Positions 11,701 to 22,000 of a stretch of DNA of 64,000 nt are shown piece by piece. Numbering within the stretch: position 1 is the stretch's first letter; each line of letters starts with the position of its first letter. The translations under genes and the position numbers were made by a program. The stretch is from Nostoc sp. FACHB-280 (lineage in GTDB: Bacteria; Cyanobacteriota; Cyanobacteriia; Cyanobacteriales; Nostocaceae): positions 1 to 64,000 of the forward strand of contig NZ_JACJSD010000009.1 of the NCBI RefSeq assembly GCF_014697615.1. Reading direction: 5' to 3'. The notes under the pieces are model-generated. The model saw nothing but the letters and a program-made list of their open reading frames with translations. It was not told the origin of the DNA and ran no database searches.

Positions 11701-14330
11701 CACCTGCCTCAACGGTAGGATACGTAACTCAGGGTTTGGTACTGTGTGCCTTTTTCGGTGAAGTTGAAACTGGTTATAAGTTCGGGAAATTAGCACTCTC
11801 CCTATTAGATAAATTAAATGCTCAAAGCTGGCAATCCTGTACTGTTACACTGTTTGCTTGTTTTATTCAACATCGCCAACAGCAATTTTTAACAACCTTT
11901 TCCATATTAAAGGAAGCCCAGAGAACTGGTATGGAAACTGGTGATTTTCTCTATGTGGGCTATAGCATAGTAATTTATACTTTTACAGCACTGTTTGTTG
12001 GCGTAGACCTTAACACCTTGACCCTAGAATTTCCTACTTCTAATGCTGTTCTGGCTCAAGTTAAGCAAGATTCCGCGCGTGTTTATTTGGACATGATGCA
12101 GCAAACCGTCGAGCAATTGAAAGAAACCGTCAGTCAGCCAGATTGTTTAATTGGCAAGATATATGATGAAACAGTAATGTTGCCAAAGCACAAACAGGAT
12201 AATGATCTTTCAGGAATCGCCTTTGTTTATGTTTACAAACTTTTACTGGCCTACTCTTATGGTAATTATGCCAATGCGCTCGACTACATTACTCAAGTCA
12301 AACCCTATTTAATGGCATTATCAGGGCTAATTCATTTTCCAGTTTTCCATTTTTATGCAGCCCTCACCCATCTAGCAATTATTTCCACACAATCAGAACC
12401 AGAGCAAATTCTCAGTGAGGTAGAAGTTCATCAAACAACTCTGCATCAGTGGGCGGAATCTGCCCCATTGAATTATTTACATAAGTGGCATTTAGTGGAA
12501 GCCGAAAAATGTCGAGTTCGCGGTCAAAAATTAGCAGCAATGGAACATTATGATCGCGCCATTACTCTTGCTAAAGATAACAAATTTCTCAACGAAGAAG
12601 CCTTAGCGAATGAACTAGCTGCCAAATTTTATCTTGGTTGGGGTAGAATAAAAATCGCTCAAGCCTATATGCTGGAAGCATATTACTGTTATACCCGTTG
12701 GGGTGCAAAAGCCAAAGTCATAGATTTAGAAAATCGCTACCCCTTACTACTAGTTACAATTCTGCATAAACAGCAAAGCTCTTTCAACGCAACAGAAACA
12801 ATTATTTCCACCTCCTCAGAGAAAGTTGATAGTTCCAGTTTCAGTAAAAGTAATCTTTCAACCAATCTAGATTTAGCCAGCATTGTCAAAGTTTCGCAAT
12901 CGCTATCTAGTGAAATTGAGTTAGAAAAATTACTTTCGACTTTACTAGAAGTCATACTCCAAAACGCGGGTGCTGATAAATGTGCATTACTAATGCCAAA
13001 AGGTAATTCCTGGTTTATTGAAGCACTTTATCAACTCGAACAACCCAGTTGCATTTTGTGTTCTCTTCCCTGTAATGATCATCAAACAGTACCCCTGAGT
13101 CTAATTAATCAGGTGAAAAATTCCCTGGCTTTAGCGGTGATTGAGAATGCAGTTACAGAACAAACCTTAGCGGCAGATCCTTATATATTGCAAAATTCGC
13201 CCAAGAGTGTGCTTTGTGCGCCAATTTTGAATCAAGGCAAATTGATTGGCATTTTATATTTAGAAAATAACTTAACAATAGGAGCATTTACCCGCGATCG
13301 CCTAGAAATTTTACAGTTATTAATTTCTCAAGCCGCCATCTCGTTAGAAAATGCTCGATTGTACGCACAACTAGAAGATAGGGTCAAAGAACGCACCCAA
13401 GAACTCAACCACAAAAATGAGCAGCTGCAAACAACCTTAAAAGAGTTACATCGTACCCAAACACAAATGGTACAAAGTGAAAAAATGTCAGCTTTAGGGC
13501 AATTAGTCGCCGGCATTGCCCACGAAATCAATAACCCCATTACCTTTATACATGGCAACTTAAATTACATTCAGCAATATACCAATGACTTATTACATAT
13601 AGTAGATGCCTATCAAGACCACTATCCTCATCCGCCAGAAGCTTTAAATGCAGAAATCGAAAATCTAGATTTTAACTTTGTGAAAGAAGATTTACCGAAT
13701 ATTCTCAAATCTATGCACACAGGTTCTGAGCGCATTCGACAAATGGTTTTATCTTTACGTAACTTCTCTCGTTTGGATGAATCAGAATATAAAGCTGTAA
13801 ATCTCCATGAAGGCATCGATAATACATTAGTCATGTTGCAATATCGACTGCAAGCTCAAGCTCATCGTCCAGCGATCGAAATTATCAAAGAATATGGTGA
13901 ACTACCGTTAGTAGAATGCTGCGCTAGAGAAATTAACCAAGTATTTATCAATGTGATTGTCAATGCGATCGATGCTTTAGAAGAAAGGAGTCGAAATCTC
14001 GGCTTACAAGAAATTACAGCTAAACCAAATCAAATTCTGATTCAGACCCTCACAACCAAACAAAACCAAATCCAAATTATCATTGCCGATAATGGCGTTG
14101 GGATTTCAGAAAATATCCAATCTCGTTTATTTGACCCATTTTTCACAACCAAACCTGTAGGTAAAGGTACAGGTTTAGGATTGTCCATCAGCCATCAAAT
14201 TATTACAGAAAAACATGGCGGTTCAATTCATCTCAACTCTGTATTAGGTCAAGGAACAGAATTTATCATTACTTTACCTATTAAAGCAGATAAACATCCT
14301 CTTGCTAACGTAGTGGTTGAACTTTCATGA
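8775..14330 (+). CDS. Hybrid Ser/Thr kinase - AAA ATPase - GAF - histidine kinase
   Basis: This giant 1851-residue signalling protein has an architecture common in Nostoc-type genomes (HstK-like). Residues 5-275 form a eukaryotic-type protein kinase: Lys36, HKD with Asp136, and GTLGYISPEQTGR. The metal-binding DFG is DFS here. An AAA/STAND-like ATPase follows, with a P-loop GFSGIGKT at 337-343 and Walker B VIFLDDLQWAD. A long helical TPR-like region comes next, then a GAF domain at about 1370-1520, a coiled coil, and a histidine kinase with H1583 in GIAHEINNP, an N-box (INVIVNAIDAL) and the G-boxes DNGVGIS and GKGTGLGLSI. No membrane segment is seen, so it should be cytosolic. The input signal and partner regulator are unknown. 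A small STAS protein lies downstream after a long gap. Confidence 0.9.
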   Translation: MLRIPGYKLGKEIYNGSKTLVYRAIREIDSLSTILKVLKNPYPSFNELVQFRNQYTIAKNLNYPGIIQTYSLENYENSYALVMEDFGGISLREWRTKSQESEGGISVGFLKEFLQIAIALCNCLDILYRESIIHKDIKPSNILINPETQQVKLIDFSIASLLPRETHTILNPSVLEGTLGYISPEQTGRMNRGIDYRTDFYSLGITFYELLTGDLPFQSNDPMELVHFHIAKKAPLLNHINPQIPNLLAEIVNKLIAKNAEDRYQSALGLKFDLENCLNQLNSTGKIQSFEIAQQDVCDRFIIPDKLYGRKAEVETLLQAFDRVSNGATEMVLVAGFSGIGKTAVVNEVHKPIVRQRGYFIKGKYDQFQRDIPFSAFVQAFRDLMGQLLTETDAQIQQWKSQILAAVGENGQVIIEVIPELASIIGEQPPAIELFGTAAQNRFNLLFQKFTKVFTSAEHPLVIFLDDLQWADSASLKLMQILMADTNHLLLIGAYRDNEVNPGHPLILTLNDIQTTKVLINTITLAALDQDHINQLVADTLRCPVDLVINLSHLIYHKTKGNPFFTTQFIKALHQDALIKFDANLGCWQCDITQITTQSLTEDVVKFMSSQLRKLPLSTQQVLKLAACIGNQFDLETLAIVSEQSEVETATALWAALKEGLILPINDVYKFYQQESLVNRDTWGKVGLDIDASNVNLALENSEEQTNEETQIIVAYKFLHDRVQQAAYSLIPDNQKQATHWQIGKLLQQQFSEDEQEEKLFDIVGHLNQGQALISQKSDRQILAQLNLKAGAKAKTATAYAAAIAYLNTAIALLESDCWQTQYELALEIHTAATEASYLNGDFAGMEKFAALVLQQATTILDKVKIYEIQIAAQTSQSQMLAAIAVGREALKQLGIEFPSELDEVHIGKALAEVNQQLNNREIAELINLPLMSEPTAQAAMQLLGMLFAPVFLGNPSLLPLLGATMVRLSLEFGNAPASTVGYVTQGLVLCAFFGEVETGYKFGKLALSLLDKLNAQSWQSCTVTLFACFIQHRQQQFLTTFSILKEAQRTGMETGDFLYVGYSIVIYTFTALFVGVDLNTLTLEFPTSNAVLAQVKQDSARVYLDMMQQTVEQLKETVSQPDCLIGKIYDETVMLPKHKQDNDLSGIAFVYVYKLLLAYSYGNYANALDYITQVKPYLMALSGLIHFPVFHFYAALTHLAIISTQSEPEQILSEVEVHQTTLHQWAESAPLNYLHKWHLVEAEKCRVRGQKLAAMEHYDRAITLAKDNKFLNEEALANELAAKFYLGWGRIKIAQAYMLEAYYCYTRWGAKAKVIDLENRYPLLLVTILHKQQSSFNATETIISTSSEKVDSSSFSKSNLSTNLDLASIVKVSQSLSSEIELEKLLSTLLEVILQNAGADKCALLMPKGNSWFIEALYQLEQPSCILCSLPCNDHQTVPLSLINQVKNSLALAVIENAVTEQTLAADPYILQNSPKSVLCAPILNQGKLIGILYLENNLTIGAFTRDRLEILQLLISQAAISLENARLYAQLEDRVKERTQELNHKNEQLQTTLKELHRTQTQMVQSEKMSALGQLVAGIAHEINNPITFIHGNLNYIQQYTNDLLHIVDAYQDHYPHPPEALNAEIENLDFNFVKEDLPNILKSMHTGSERIRQMVLSLRNFSRLDESEYKAVNLHEGIDNTLVMLQYRLQAQAHRPAIEIIKEYGELPLVECCAREINQVFINVIVNAIDALEERSRNLGLQEITAKPNQILIQTLTTKQNQIQIIIADNGVGISENIQSRLFDPFFTTKPVGKGTGLGLSISHQIITEKHGGSIHLNSVLGQGTEFIITLPIKADKHPLANVVVELS

Positions 14331-15045
14331 TCATCTTTGTCGGGTAAAACCTTAATTTATCAATCATTCTGGAATCAGATATAATTTTTTTGATTAACTG
14401 ATGAAATAGTTTGTTCATCAAATCCATAGATTTTTATTTATAGTTTTAATTGTTACAAACAATCTAATTTCATAAATACTGGATTGCACATAATTTTCTG
14501 AAAAATTATAGATACTACCTGTGTAATTTCACCTTAATTTTTGTAAAAAATTATACTATTAATTTAAAAACCCTTCTGTTTGGTGTAATTCTGTGCTGTT
14601 TGCTACTTCGTTGATAAAGAGTTAGCAAAAACCATTCTCGAACATCGACGTTAAACAGCTAATTGCGGTATAAAGTATTTACCCAGAAAAAAGTAACTCC
14701 AATACAATTAATTTTTTCAGGACTTCTAAAGTTAATTGCTTTGACCGAATTACTTGCATTAGATATTTATAGAGATTGCAATTAATTCAGAGCAATATCA
14801 ACATTGTTTCTATGAAGGCAAGAGTCCTTACGAAATATATAGGAATATGCCTCCTATAAAATACTGGCTGGAGCTACAGCTAGTATCAAAAAAATAACTA
14901 CAGTTTAATTAGCCAAATTTTAGTTAGGCATCGATAGTATATTTTCCATGAAAATTATAGAAAATATACATCATATAACTGGTAATTGCTCAGGCTGTCA
15001 CTTCTTCTAAGTAACTTGAACTTCTCAAAAAAAGGTAACTCATTT
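14331..15045. other. Long AT-rich spacer
   Basis: These 715 bp lie between the hybrid kinase and the STAS gene. I see no gene, strong hairpin or recognisable operator. The only clear signal is an AAAGG ribosome site just before 15046. Confidence 0.6.
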
Positions 15046-15396
15046 ATGAACGGCAAACTTCGGCTAACAGTACTCGAACCAGCAGGGATTTTAGATAAAA
15101 TTAGCGGCAATCAATTACATAATGAAATTAGCGCCCTGATAAACAACGGCACTAACATTATATTGATTGATATGCAAGGAATTAAGTTTATAGATAGTTC
15201 TGGCTTAGGTTATTTAGTGTCAGCAATGCAGATGGTCAGTAATGCTAATGCTAAATTATTTGTCTGCTCCATTAGTGATCAGGTTCAAATGTTGTTTGAA
15301 ATGACTAAAGTGAATAAATTATTACAAATTTTTGTTGATAAAGAAGAATGTAAACGATACGTTTTAAGTACTTTAGCTCGGATGTCTTACAAGTAA
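15046..15396 (+). CDS. STAS-domain anti-sigma factor antagonist
   Basis: This 116-residue protein consists of one STAS domain. The central motif IKFIDSSGLGYLV contains the Ser that is phosphorylated in SpoIIAA/RsbV-type antagonists (DSSGLG at 50-55 counted from this start). The frame is open 20 codons upstream, but the ATG at 15046 has a ribosome site (AAAGG, 11 bp before) and begins exactly at the conserved fold. It probably takes part in a partner-switching circuit with a kinase/anti-sigma factor encoded elsewhere. It may be linked to the preceding multi-domain kinase, but that is inference. Confidence 0.85.
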   Translation: MNGKLRLTVLEPAGILDKISGNQLHNEISALINNGTNIILIDMQGIKFIDSSGLGYLVSAMQMVSNANAKLFVCSISDQVQMLFEMTKVNKLLQIFVDKEECKRYVLSTLARMSYK

Positions 15397-15545
15397 AGAT
15401 TCATGGTCAATATGCTATTCATTTGAATTGCAGCATTTTTATGGGAAGAAAAGCTAGAAACCCTCTCTTTTTCCCTACTCCCTGCGGCCTCAATATAAAA
15501 AATTAAATGCTTAACAGCTTATGGTTGAGGCTACAGCAAATTTCA

Positions 15546-15624
15546 AGTGAATGAAGTACACAATTGAGTTATCAATGCTATGTAGATATATTTTCATTCT
15601 GACTTCTAACTCCTGAATTCTGCT
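15546..15624. repeat. Dispersed repeat family C, copy 1
   Basis: This stretch of about 80 bp matches 37866-37947 in the same order: GTGAATGAAGTACACAA, then AGTTATCAA, then CATTCTGACTTCTAACTCC and AATTCTGCT. Both copies are intergenic. Confidence 0.75.
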
Positions 15625-15636
15625 GTAACTATTATT

Positions 15637-16410
15637 CTATTCTTCGAGTTTTAGTGACGGGCGTAGCCACAAATATATAATCAGTCCCCAAAATGGTATT
15701 AAGCGGACTAGCCAGAGTATTTTGTCGTTATCCCATTGACGACGCGCCATATCATCTTTCACTAGCCACGACTGAAATAACCAGAATACTAACATATCTA
15801 CCACAAAAGAATATGCTAGGCGATCGCTCAACAATAAATCTAATAAACCTTGCCAACGGGTTGTAATATCACCGTACTCAGGACGGGCTAATACAGCCCA
15901 ACTCAACGAAACCACAAAAACCCCAGCCAAAACCGAAGGTAAAACTCGGCTTTCGCCTACTTTTTCGACAAATGTTAAAGCATTTTTTGGTACTTGTGGA
16001 TTTGCTTGACGCAAACCCAACCAAGGAAGAAAAAAGACATTGGTGAGTAATGCGGTACCAATTAAGAAAGTAATTATGGAAAATCGCTGATTGCGGCCAT
16101 CAATTACAAAACCCCAAAATAATAATCCCCAAGTCACCACAATATTGAATAATCCCTCTAGTGCAGGATTGCTAATTGGTGCTTCACTGGGGAAAATAAT
16201 TGGTAATACCAACCAAAAATTCATACTCAAATTGAATATTTCTGCTAATGTTTTGGGTGTGACATGCAGCAGTGATTCTCCTGGCGGAATATCGCTTAAT
16301 AATAAATAACCAACATAAACTAACCACACAGTCCAGATGAATCCTCTGGATAAATTTAGCGATAAATCATGAGTATTATTTGCAATAAATTGTTTGAATT
16401 CGCTGAACAT
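15637..16410 (-). CDS. Conserved-looking polytopic membrane protein
   Basis: This 257-residue protein has about six or seven hydrophobic segments, at roughly residues 24-44, 60-78, 88-105, 112-132, 157-176, 197-217 and 236-252. A polar central loop includes ARPEYGDITTRWQGLLDLL. I do not recognise a catalytic motif. The region around VLARPEYGDITTRW recalls cyanobacterial/plastid membrane proteins of unknown function, but I cannot name a family. Its ATG overlaps the stop codon of the upstream 819-residue gene by one base, so the two are translationally coupled. Confidence 0.75.
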   Translation of the reverse strand: MFSEFKQFIANNTHDLSLNLSRGFIWTVWLVYVGYLLLSDIPPGESLLHVTPKTLAEIFNLSMNFWLVLPIIFPSEAPISNPALEGLFNIVVTWGLLFWGFVIDGRNQRFSIITFLIGTALLTNVFFLPWLGLRQANPQVPKNALTFVEKVGESRVLPSVLAGVFVVSLSWAVLARPEYGDITTRWQGLLDLLLSDRLAYSFVVDMLVFWLFQSWLVKDDMARRQWDNDKILWLVRLIPFWGLIIYLWLRPSLKLEE

Positions 16411-18869
16411 TACTTTTTACGGCTATTATTACTAATAACTTTTATCCCTAAAATTTTCAGAGTTTCGTGATAATCACTAATCGTCAGAGAAGTCAACTCT
16501 TGACCCAATAAATAAAAGCTACCCATAACTTTAACAGAATTTGACCTTACGTTTTTCGCTTTGTGAAGTGTTACTGTGGCGTATCTTTGATTGTTTATGC
16601 CTTTGAGGAGAAAAATACCAGCAAAATTGAAGCTACCAGATGTAACTAATTGCTCACTATTAACGCTGGCATTGATATCTGCAAAGGTATAACCTAAAAA
16701 CTTCAGATTTCCAGCAATACTGGCAGAATTATTCAGAGAATTATTGATGCCTTTAAACAGTGTAACTGTAGCACCTTCAAAAGCTAATATCCCAAAATTC
16801 AAATTACTCCTAGCTTGTAAACCCCGTTCACTGAGGCTGATACCTGATGCAGTAAATTTTTTACCTAAAATAGTTATATCACCAGTACCAAGCAGTTTTC
16901 TATTAATTAAATCAAGTTGAAATTTCGGCACATTGATATTCAAGATATTCCCTAAATTAATCGCTGCATTATTAATTTCGATGTTTTGTTGATCAAATGA
17001 TAATGTGCCGTTACCCAAAGATTGGTTAAAAGCAAAAATATTTGCTGTACCTGTGGCGCTTTGATTGATAAAATCAACTGTAAGTTGGGGAATAATTAAA
17101 TTTAAAAATCCGACTAAACCTAGCTGGACATTGTTTAAATTAATATTATCTTTGCTGACATCAAATGTAATACTTGCTAAAGTATTACCCAAAATCGAAA
17201 CTGTGCCGAAGCCACTGCCTTTACCAGATTTTCTATCAATACTTAAGGCATCAACATCAATACTCAATAGATTAGCCAAACTGATATCAAAGTTCTTAAA
17301 TATTGCTTGTTCAGGCGTAATTTTAAACTCCACATTGGCGATTTCTTTGCCCAACATTTCTACATAACCATCTCCCTGAAGATACTGTTCATCGGGAGTT
17401 ACCTTGAGAGATAAATCTAAAGTATCATCATCTGTACCTTTAATTTTCAGAAACTCTAAATCGATTTCTGGGACTTTTAATGAACCCTCAATATGCTTAA
17501 AAGCTTTATCCCCTTGCAAACTTAAAATTGCTGCATAACCCCAAGCATTAACTTTGCCATTAATTTCTAAACCTTCTGATATTGGTTGTGCTGCAATGGT
17601 TGTTGGGAAAGGTACATACTTAATTAAGGGGTTAAGTATGCCGTCTCCATCTCTATCTAGTGGTTCAATGTTTAAGTTGAGTAGGTTTTCTAAAAAGCCT
17701 AAAGCTTGATTAACTAAATCAATTGAATAACCTACTTGCTTGGTAATAAAAGATGTGACTGGCCCACGCCATAACTCTATTAGACTAACTGCTTGCTTGG
17801 GATTTAAAATTAACGCTAATCTTTCAGGATCATTAGTATCCATGAGAAATGCAACTTCCAAATCAGTCTTGTCCCATTTCAAATCACCAATGAAACCAAA
17901 ATTATCAAAATAAGGAGGTAAATATGTTCCGCCTCCTTGAAATCGGATATTGCGAAGTTCAGTTCCAACTAAACCGTAAGGATTACACCAAGGTTTTTCG
18001 CTTTGCTGGCTGAAGAATGCTGTTAAAGATTCTGGTTCTAACGATAGACTACCTGATAGCAATAGTTTCGGTTCTTGTTCTTGGGTGGTATCGTAGCCTT
18101 CAAGAATTAGGTTTCCTATTAGTCCAAAATTCGGTTCTAAATCAGTTCCAATATTTAAATTGATGAGTAAGTTATTAAAAGTAGCTTTAAGTTGTTGCTG
18201 ACACAATAATTGAACATTGCCAGGAATATTACCTATTAAACTTACTTGTCCCATAGGATTAAAGCTAATTATGGCTGTGAAGCCAGCCATGCCTAAATTT
18301 CCACAAATAAAGTTACTAAAATTTCCAGGTAAATTATTTAAATCAATGTCGCCAATAAAATTTAATCCTGGGTTTAAGTTGATACTGCCTAACTTGGGAT
18401 GAGTAAAATAATAGCTATTATCAGTTATGATTATCTCTGTATTACCAAGGTTTAAATCGGTGATAATAGGTATTGTATTTGTTAAAAACTTAAAGCTAAA
18501 ATTTTTAGGTAATTTATATTTTAATGTGGTTTTATCGCCAAAAAGTACTTCTATTTTTTGTTTATTTAGTAAGCCTTTAACCTTGAGTTCTATTTCTTGC
18601 CTATTTTGAGATACTGTATATTTTGGCGTGAATATACTAATTTTATGACTGCCAAAGATGGCATTAATTATAGTATCAAGTGCCACATTCATGTATGGCA
18701 CTGGACTATGAAGGTTAAAGGCTTTATCTAAATCTAAATCTAAATTATGATTGTCATCGAAATTAATTTCTGAGCTTGATTTAGCTAGATTTACACTATC
18801 TAAAGACTCAAGTTTGAATTTGATATTCTCAGGTAGGATAATTTCGGCTGAGTTAAGAATATTAGGCAT
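16410..18869 (-). CDS. Large repetitive beta-strand protein of unknown function
   Basis: This 819-residue protein consists of many short alternating hydrophobic/polar strands with recurring units of the type G-x-G-x-(I/V)-x-(I/V)-L-G and LxxxFxxNQSATGTANI. This is consistent with a long beta-solenoid or stacked beta sheets. A single acidic calcium-loop-like motif, DRDGDGILNP, lies near residue 405. There is no signal peptide, lipobox or transmembrane segment at the N-terminus, so it is cytosolic or exported by a leaderless route. It is coupled by a one-base overlap to a membrane protein gene. No known domain is recognised. Asn, Leu and Ile are strongly enriched and codons are AT-rich like the neighbours. 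Confidence 0.75.
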   Translation of the reverse strand: MPNILNSAEIILPENIKFKLESLDSVNLAKSSSEINFDDNHNLDLDLDKAFNLHSPVPYMNVALDTIINAIFGSHKISIFTPKYTVSQNRQEIELKVKGLLNKQKIEVLFGDKTTLKYKLPKNFSFKFLTNTIPIITDLNLGNTEIIITDNSYYFTHPKLGSINLNPGLNFIGDIDLNNLPGNFSNFICGNLGMAGFTAIISFNPMGQVSLIGNIPGNVQLLCQQQLKATFNNLLINLNIGTDLEPNFGLIGNLILEGYDTTQEQEPKLLLSGSLSLEPESLTAFFSQQSEKPWCNPYGLVGTELRNIRFQGGGTYLPPYFDNFGFIGDLKWDKTDLEVAFLMDTNDPERLALILNPKQAVSLIELWRGPVTSFITKQVGYSIDLVNQALGFLENLLNLNIEPLDRDGDGILNPLIKYVPFPTTIAAQPISEGLEINGKVNAWGYAAILSLQGDKAFKHIEGSLKVPEIDLEFLKIKGTDDDTLDLSLKVTPDEQYLQGDGYVEMLGKEIANVEFKITPEQAIFKNFDISLANLLSIDVDALSIDRKSGKGSGFGTVSILGNTLASITFDVSKDNINLNNVQLGLVGFLNLIIPQLTVDFINQSATGTANIFAFNQSLGNGTLSFDQQNIEINNAAINLGNILNINVPKFQLDLINRKLLGTGDITILGKKFTASGISLSERGLQARSNLNFGILAFEGATVTLFKGINNSLNNSASIAGNLKFLGYTFADINASVNSEQLVTSGSFNFAGIFLLKGINNQRYATVTLHKAKNVRSNSVKVMGSFYLLGQELTSLTISDYHETLKILGIKVISNNSRKK

Positions 18870-18961
18870 AAGTAAATTATCGTAAAAGTATTTTATAGCA
18901 TTTATTAACTAACTATACAAAAACTAGCTCAAATTCAGTATATACGCGCAAAAATGTTTAT

Positions 18962-18997
18962 AAAAATAAATTAGCCCTACCTAAAAAGTAGGGCTAA
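18962..18997 (-). terminator. Intrinsic terminator of the 2360-residue gene
   Basis: A perfect 10-bp stem (TTAGCCCTAC at 18971-18980, GTAGGGCTAA at 18988-18997) with a 7-nt loop is followed on the minus strand by TTTATTTTTA. It sits about 50 bp after the stop of the giant gene and upstream of the 819-residue gene. Confidence 0.85.
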
Positions 18998-19045
18998 TCG
19001 CTATTGTTTATCTCTGATGAAGAATCTAATTGCTAGAGAAGATAA

Positions 19046-22000
19046 TTAGGCGATGTTTAATTCAACGCGGACGATTAAATCGTTGAAATCGCGATCGCCT
19101 CCTCTTGGCAAATCTTCAAAGCCAAAGATATTACTACCTAACAAAGCAATTTGGTCTGTTTGTCTGGTGTTAGCACCTAAGAATGGGAAGTAAACCGCCG
19201 GATTTCTGGGGTTGCTATCTAAAACTGCTTCTGGTGTGCCATTGGCAATAATAAATGGTGCATAGATATAACCTCCTTGCAGGGTTGCAGAGTAGGTTGC
19301 TGTTCCACGGTTAGCTGTTAGGTCAATACCTGAAACACGGTTGCGGACAGCTGCTTCAGTATAACCAGCTTGTCCGGGTAAGATATCTGCTTGACCATCT
19401 CCGTTGAGGTCAATACCACCATTCACATCGCTGACTCGGTAGAAACTGGCGTAGTTTCTATAGCCTGCATCTTTGCTAACGACAAAATCAGCAGTGACCA
19501 ATTCTGTAACGTTACGCAAGTCAATGAGTTCGGCTTGTGATTGACCTTGCAAAGCTGTACCAATTGGTAAAACTGTGTCGGTCGATTGGATATTGACTAC
19601 TAAATCTTGGAAAGGCTGACCATTTCCTGGTTGAAATTCCCAAGCGAGGGAGAATGTATCGTTACCTAAGTTGGTGATTCTTTGGGTGTTGGGATTAGCG
19701 AAGATAACGCTGTTGCTAGGGATATTACCAGCGCGGACATCATCACTAGTACCGCTTCTGACTACATAGAATCTGAGTTGGTCGCCTGAATCAAATTCTA
19801 GTAATCTCGAAACATCGGCATTATTTAAGCCACGATTCACCGCCGAGAAGATGGTTCTAGCCCTTTCTAAAGCGGCTTCAGTGTAACCTGCTTCGCCTGG
19901 GGCGATACCGTTGATTCTACCTGCGGCATCATCTACAGTAAACACACCGATTTCATTGGTACGGCTAGTACTGCGTCTGGTGAGGTCTACTTGCAGTCGG
20001 GTTTTGGCACCACTACCCTTGATTGTGAATATATCACTGTTGGGAATTTGGGCGAGAGGGCGATCGCTATCGGCAATAGTAACAGTTGCGGTGGTGTTAG
20101 TTCTGGCAAGGTCGTAGTTGTTACCATCCACTAACGTCAAAGTTACTGTTTCATTGCTTTCTACCAAGTTGTCATCAATTGGTTTAACGGCAATATCGAC
20201 GTAGGAACTACCAGCCGCGATGGTGGCTGTACCTGTGAGGCTGTCGTAATCACTACCGTTAGTGGCAGTTCCACCAACAGTATATTTGAAGGTTAAAGCT
20301 GTATTGGTATTACCAGCACGAGAAATGCGGAAGGTTGCTGGGGTGGAATTTCCTTCTGTGGCATTGGGAGTAGTGCTTGTAACACTAATCACACCAGTAG
20401 TTAAATTCAGGGGCTTGTCTAGATGCAGGAGAATAATTTCGTTGTTGTCGATGTCTCCTGGTCTACCTTGGGAGAAGGGATAATTATTATCGTTGGCGAC
20501 CAAGATGGTGTTCGCATCCAATACCAACACATCTTCAATGGTAACGAAGGGGAAGGTAAATTTTGTGCTACCGTCTCGATTCAAGTCATTGGGGTCTTGA
20601 ATATTCAGCAAATCTGCGACTTCTTGTTTTTCGACAAAGCCATTAGCATCGCGTTTTGAGAAGTCTACTTTGAATATTTTCTTGAATTGGGCGGCGCTAC
20701 CTTGCAGACCATCCCGTTCAATTACCAGATATTCATTTTCGTTGATGACGGTGAAATCACCAATGGCATAACTGGGGTTATCCAAACGGTAATAACCAAC
20801 CAAACCTTGATATTGTTCTGAGGCGACATCAAATTTATAAATCCGCAGTGAACCAGCAGGGTCGCCAGCCACAGTACCTTCTAATAATGGGTACAGAGTT
20901 TGTCTGTCGGGACTGATGGCTAAACCTTCAAAACCTCTAGAACCACCAAGGTTAGCAACGGCTGGCTGTCCAACAAATTGGTCGCGGACTAAATCACCGA
21001 CACCGGGGAAATCGGTAAAGTAAGCATCTACACCCAAATCGATGAATTGTCTGTATTCTGCCAGTGGGTCGCCGTTGTAATCGGATGCTAAGAACACGCT
21101 TTCATTGCGGAAGGTATAAGGATGTACCTGCAAACCTGCGGCGTGGGCATCTTGGACTAAAGTTGTGGGAGTAGCCAAGACTCTATCTGCATCGGTAATT
21201 AAACCATCACCATCGAGGTCATCAGCTTGACGATCACCGTTACGGTCTACCGTTGTAGCGGGGATAATCAAGCGTTTGTTAGGCCCAATCCCGACTGCGT
21301 AAGTGGCGATCGCCGCTAGTCCTGTCGGTCTAATTAAGTCGCCGTAGGTGCGAGTATCACCATTAAATTGGAAGTCGTAAGGTTGACCTGTCGCGCCCCC
21401 AATTAACTGAATTAAGGGGATATTAATTCTGGCGGTGGGTAAGATATTTTGTTTCAATTCCCGCAGATTACCCACCTCAAAGGATTGAATAAATACTCTG
21501 TCGGGATCAGTAAAGTTTTCCGCAACTAAAACATTTACCAGCAATTGTCCCAGACTGGTATTGATGGGTGTACCGTCAATGCGTCTACCTTCAACAGCAA
21601 AGTAAGTCGGGTGTTTGGTTTCGGGATAAATGCCGATTTTCCGCCCAGTTTCGGCTTCTACTTGCTGTACCAAATCAATGATTTCTTCCAGGGTAGGAAC
21701 TTTCAACCCATCATTGTTAAATCTGGTTCCGCGCAAGCCCGGTAAGCGTTCAATCGCATTCAGAGTTTTGATTTCTGCTAAGGTGAGGTCTTCGGTAAAC
21801 CAACCTCTGATAGTTCTACCATCGATAACTTTGGTCGTCAGTCGGTCAGCAAACTCAGGACGCAGGTAAATATCGGTGCTAGTGTCAGTTAGATTAACTG
21901 AACCATCATTGTTGAGAATTGCCAAAGCATTTTCGTGACGGGCGATTAAACGTCCATCTTTGGTCGCTACTAAGTCAGGTTCGATGAAATCTGCACCTTG

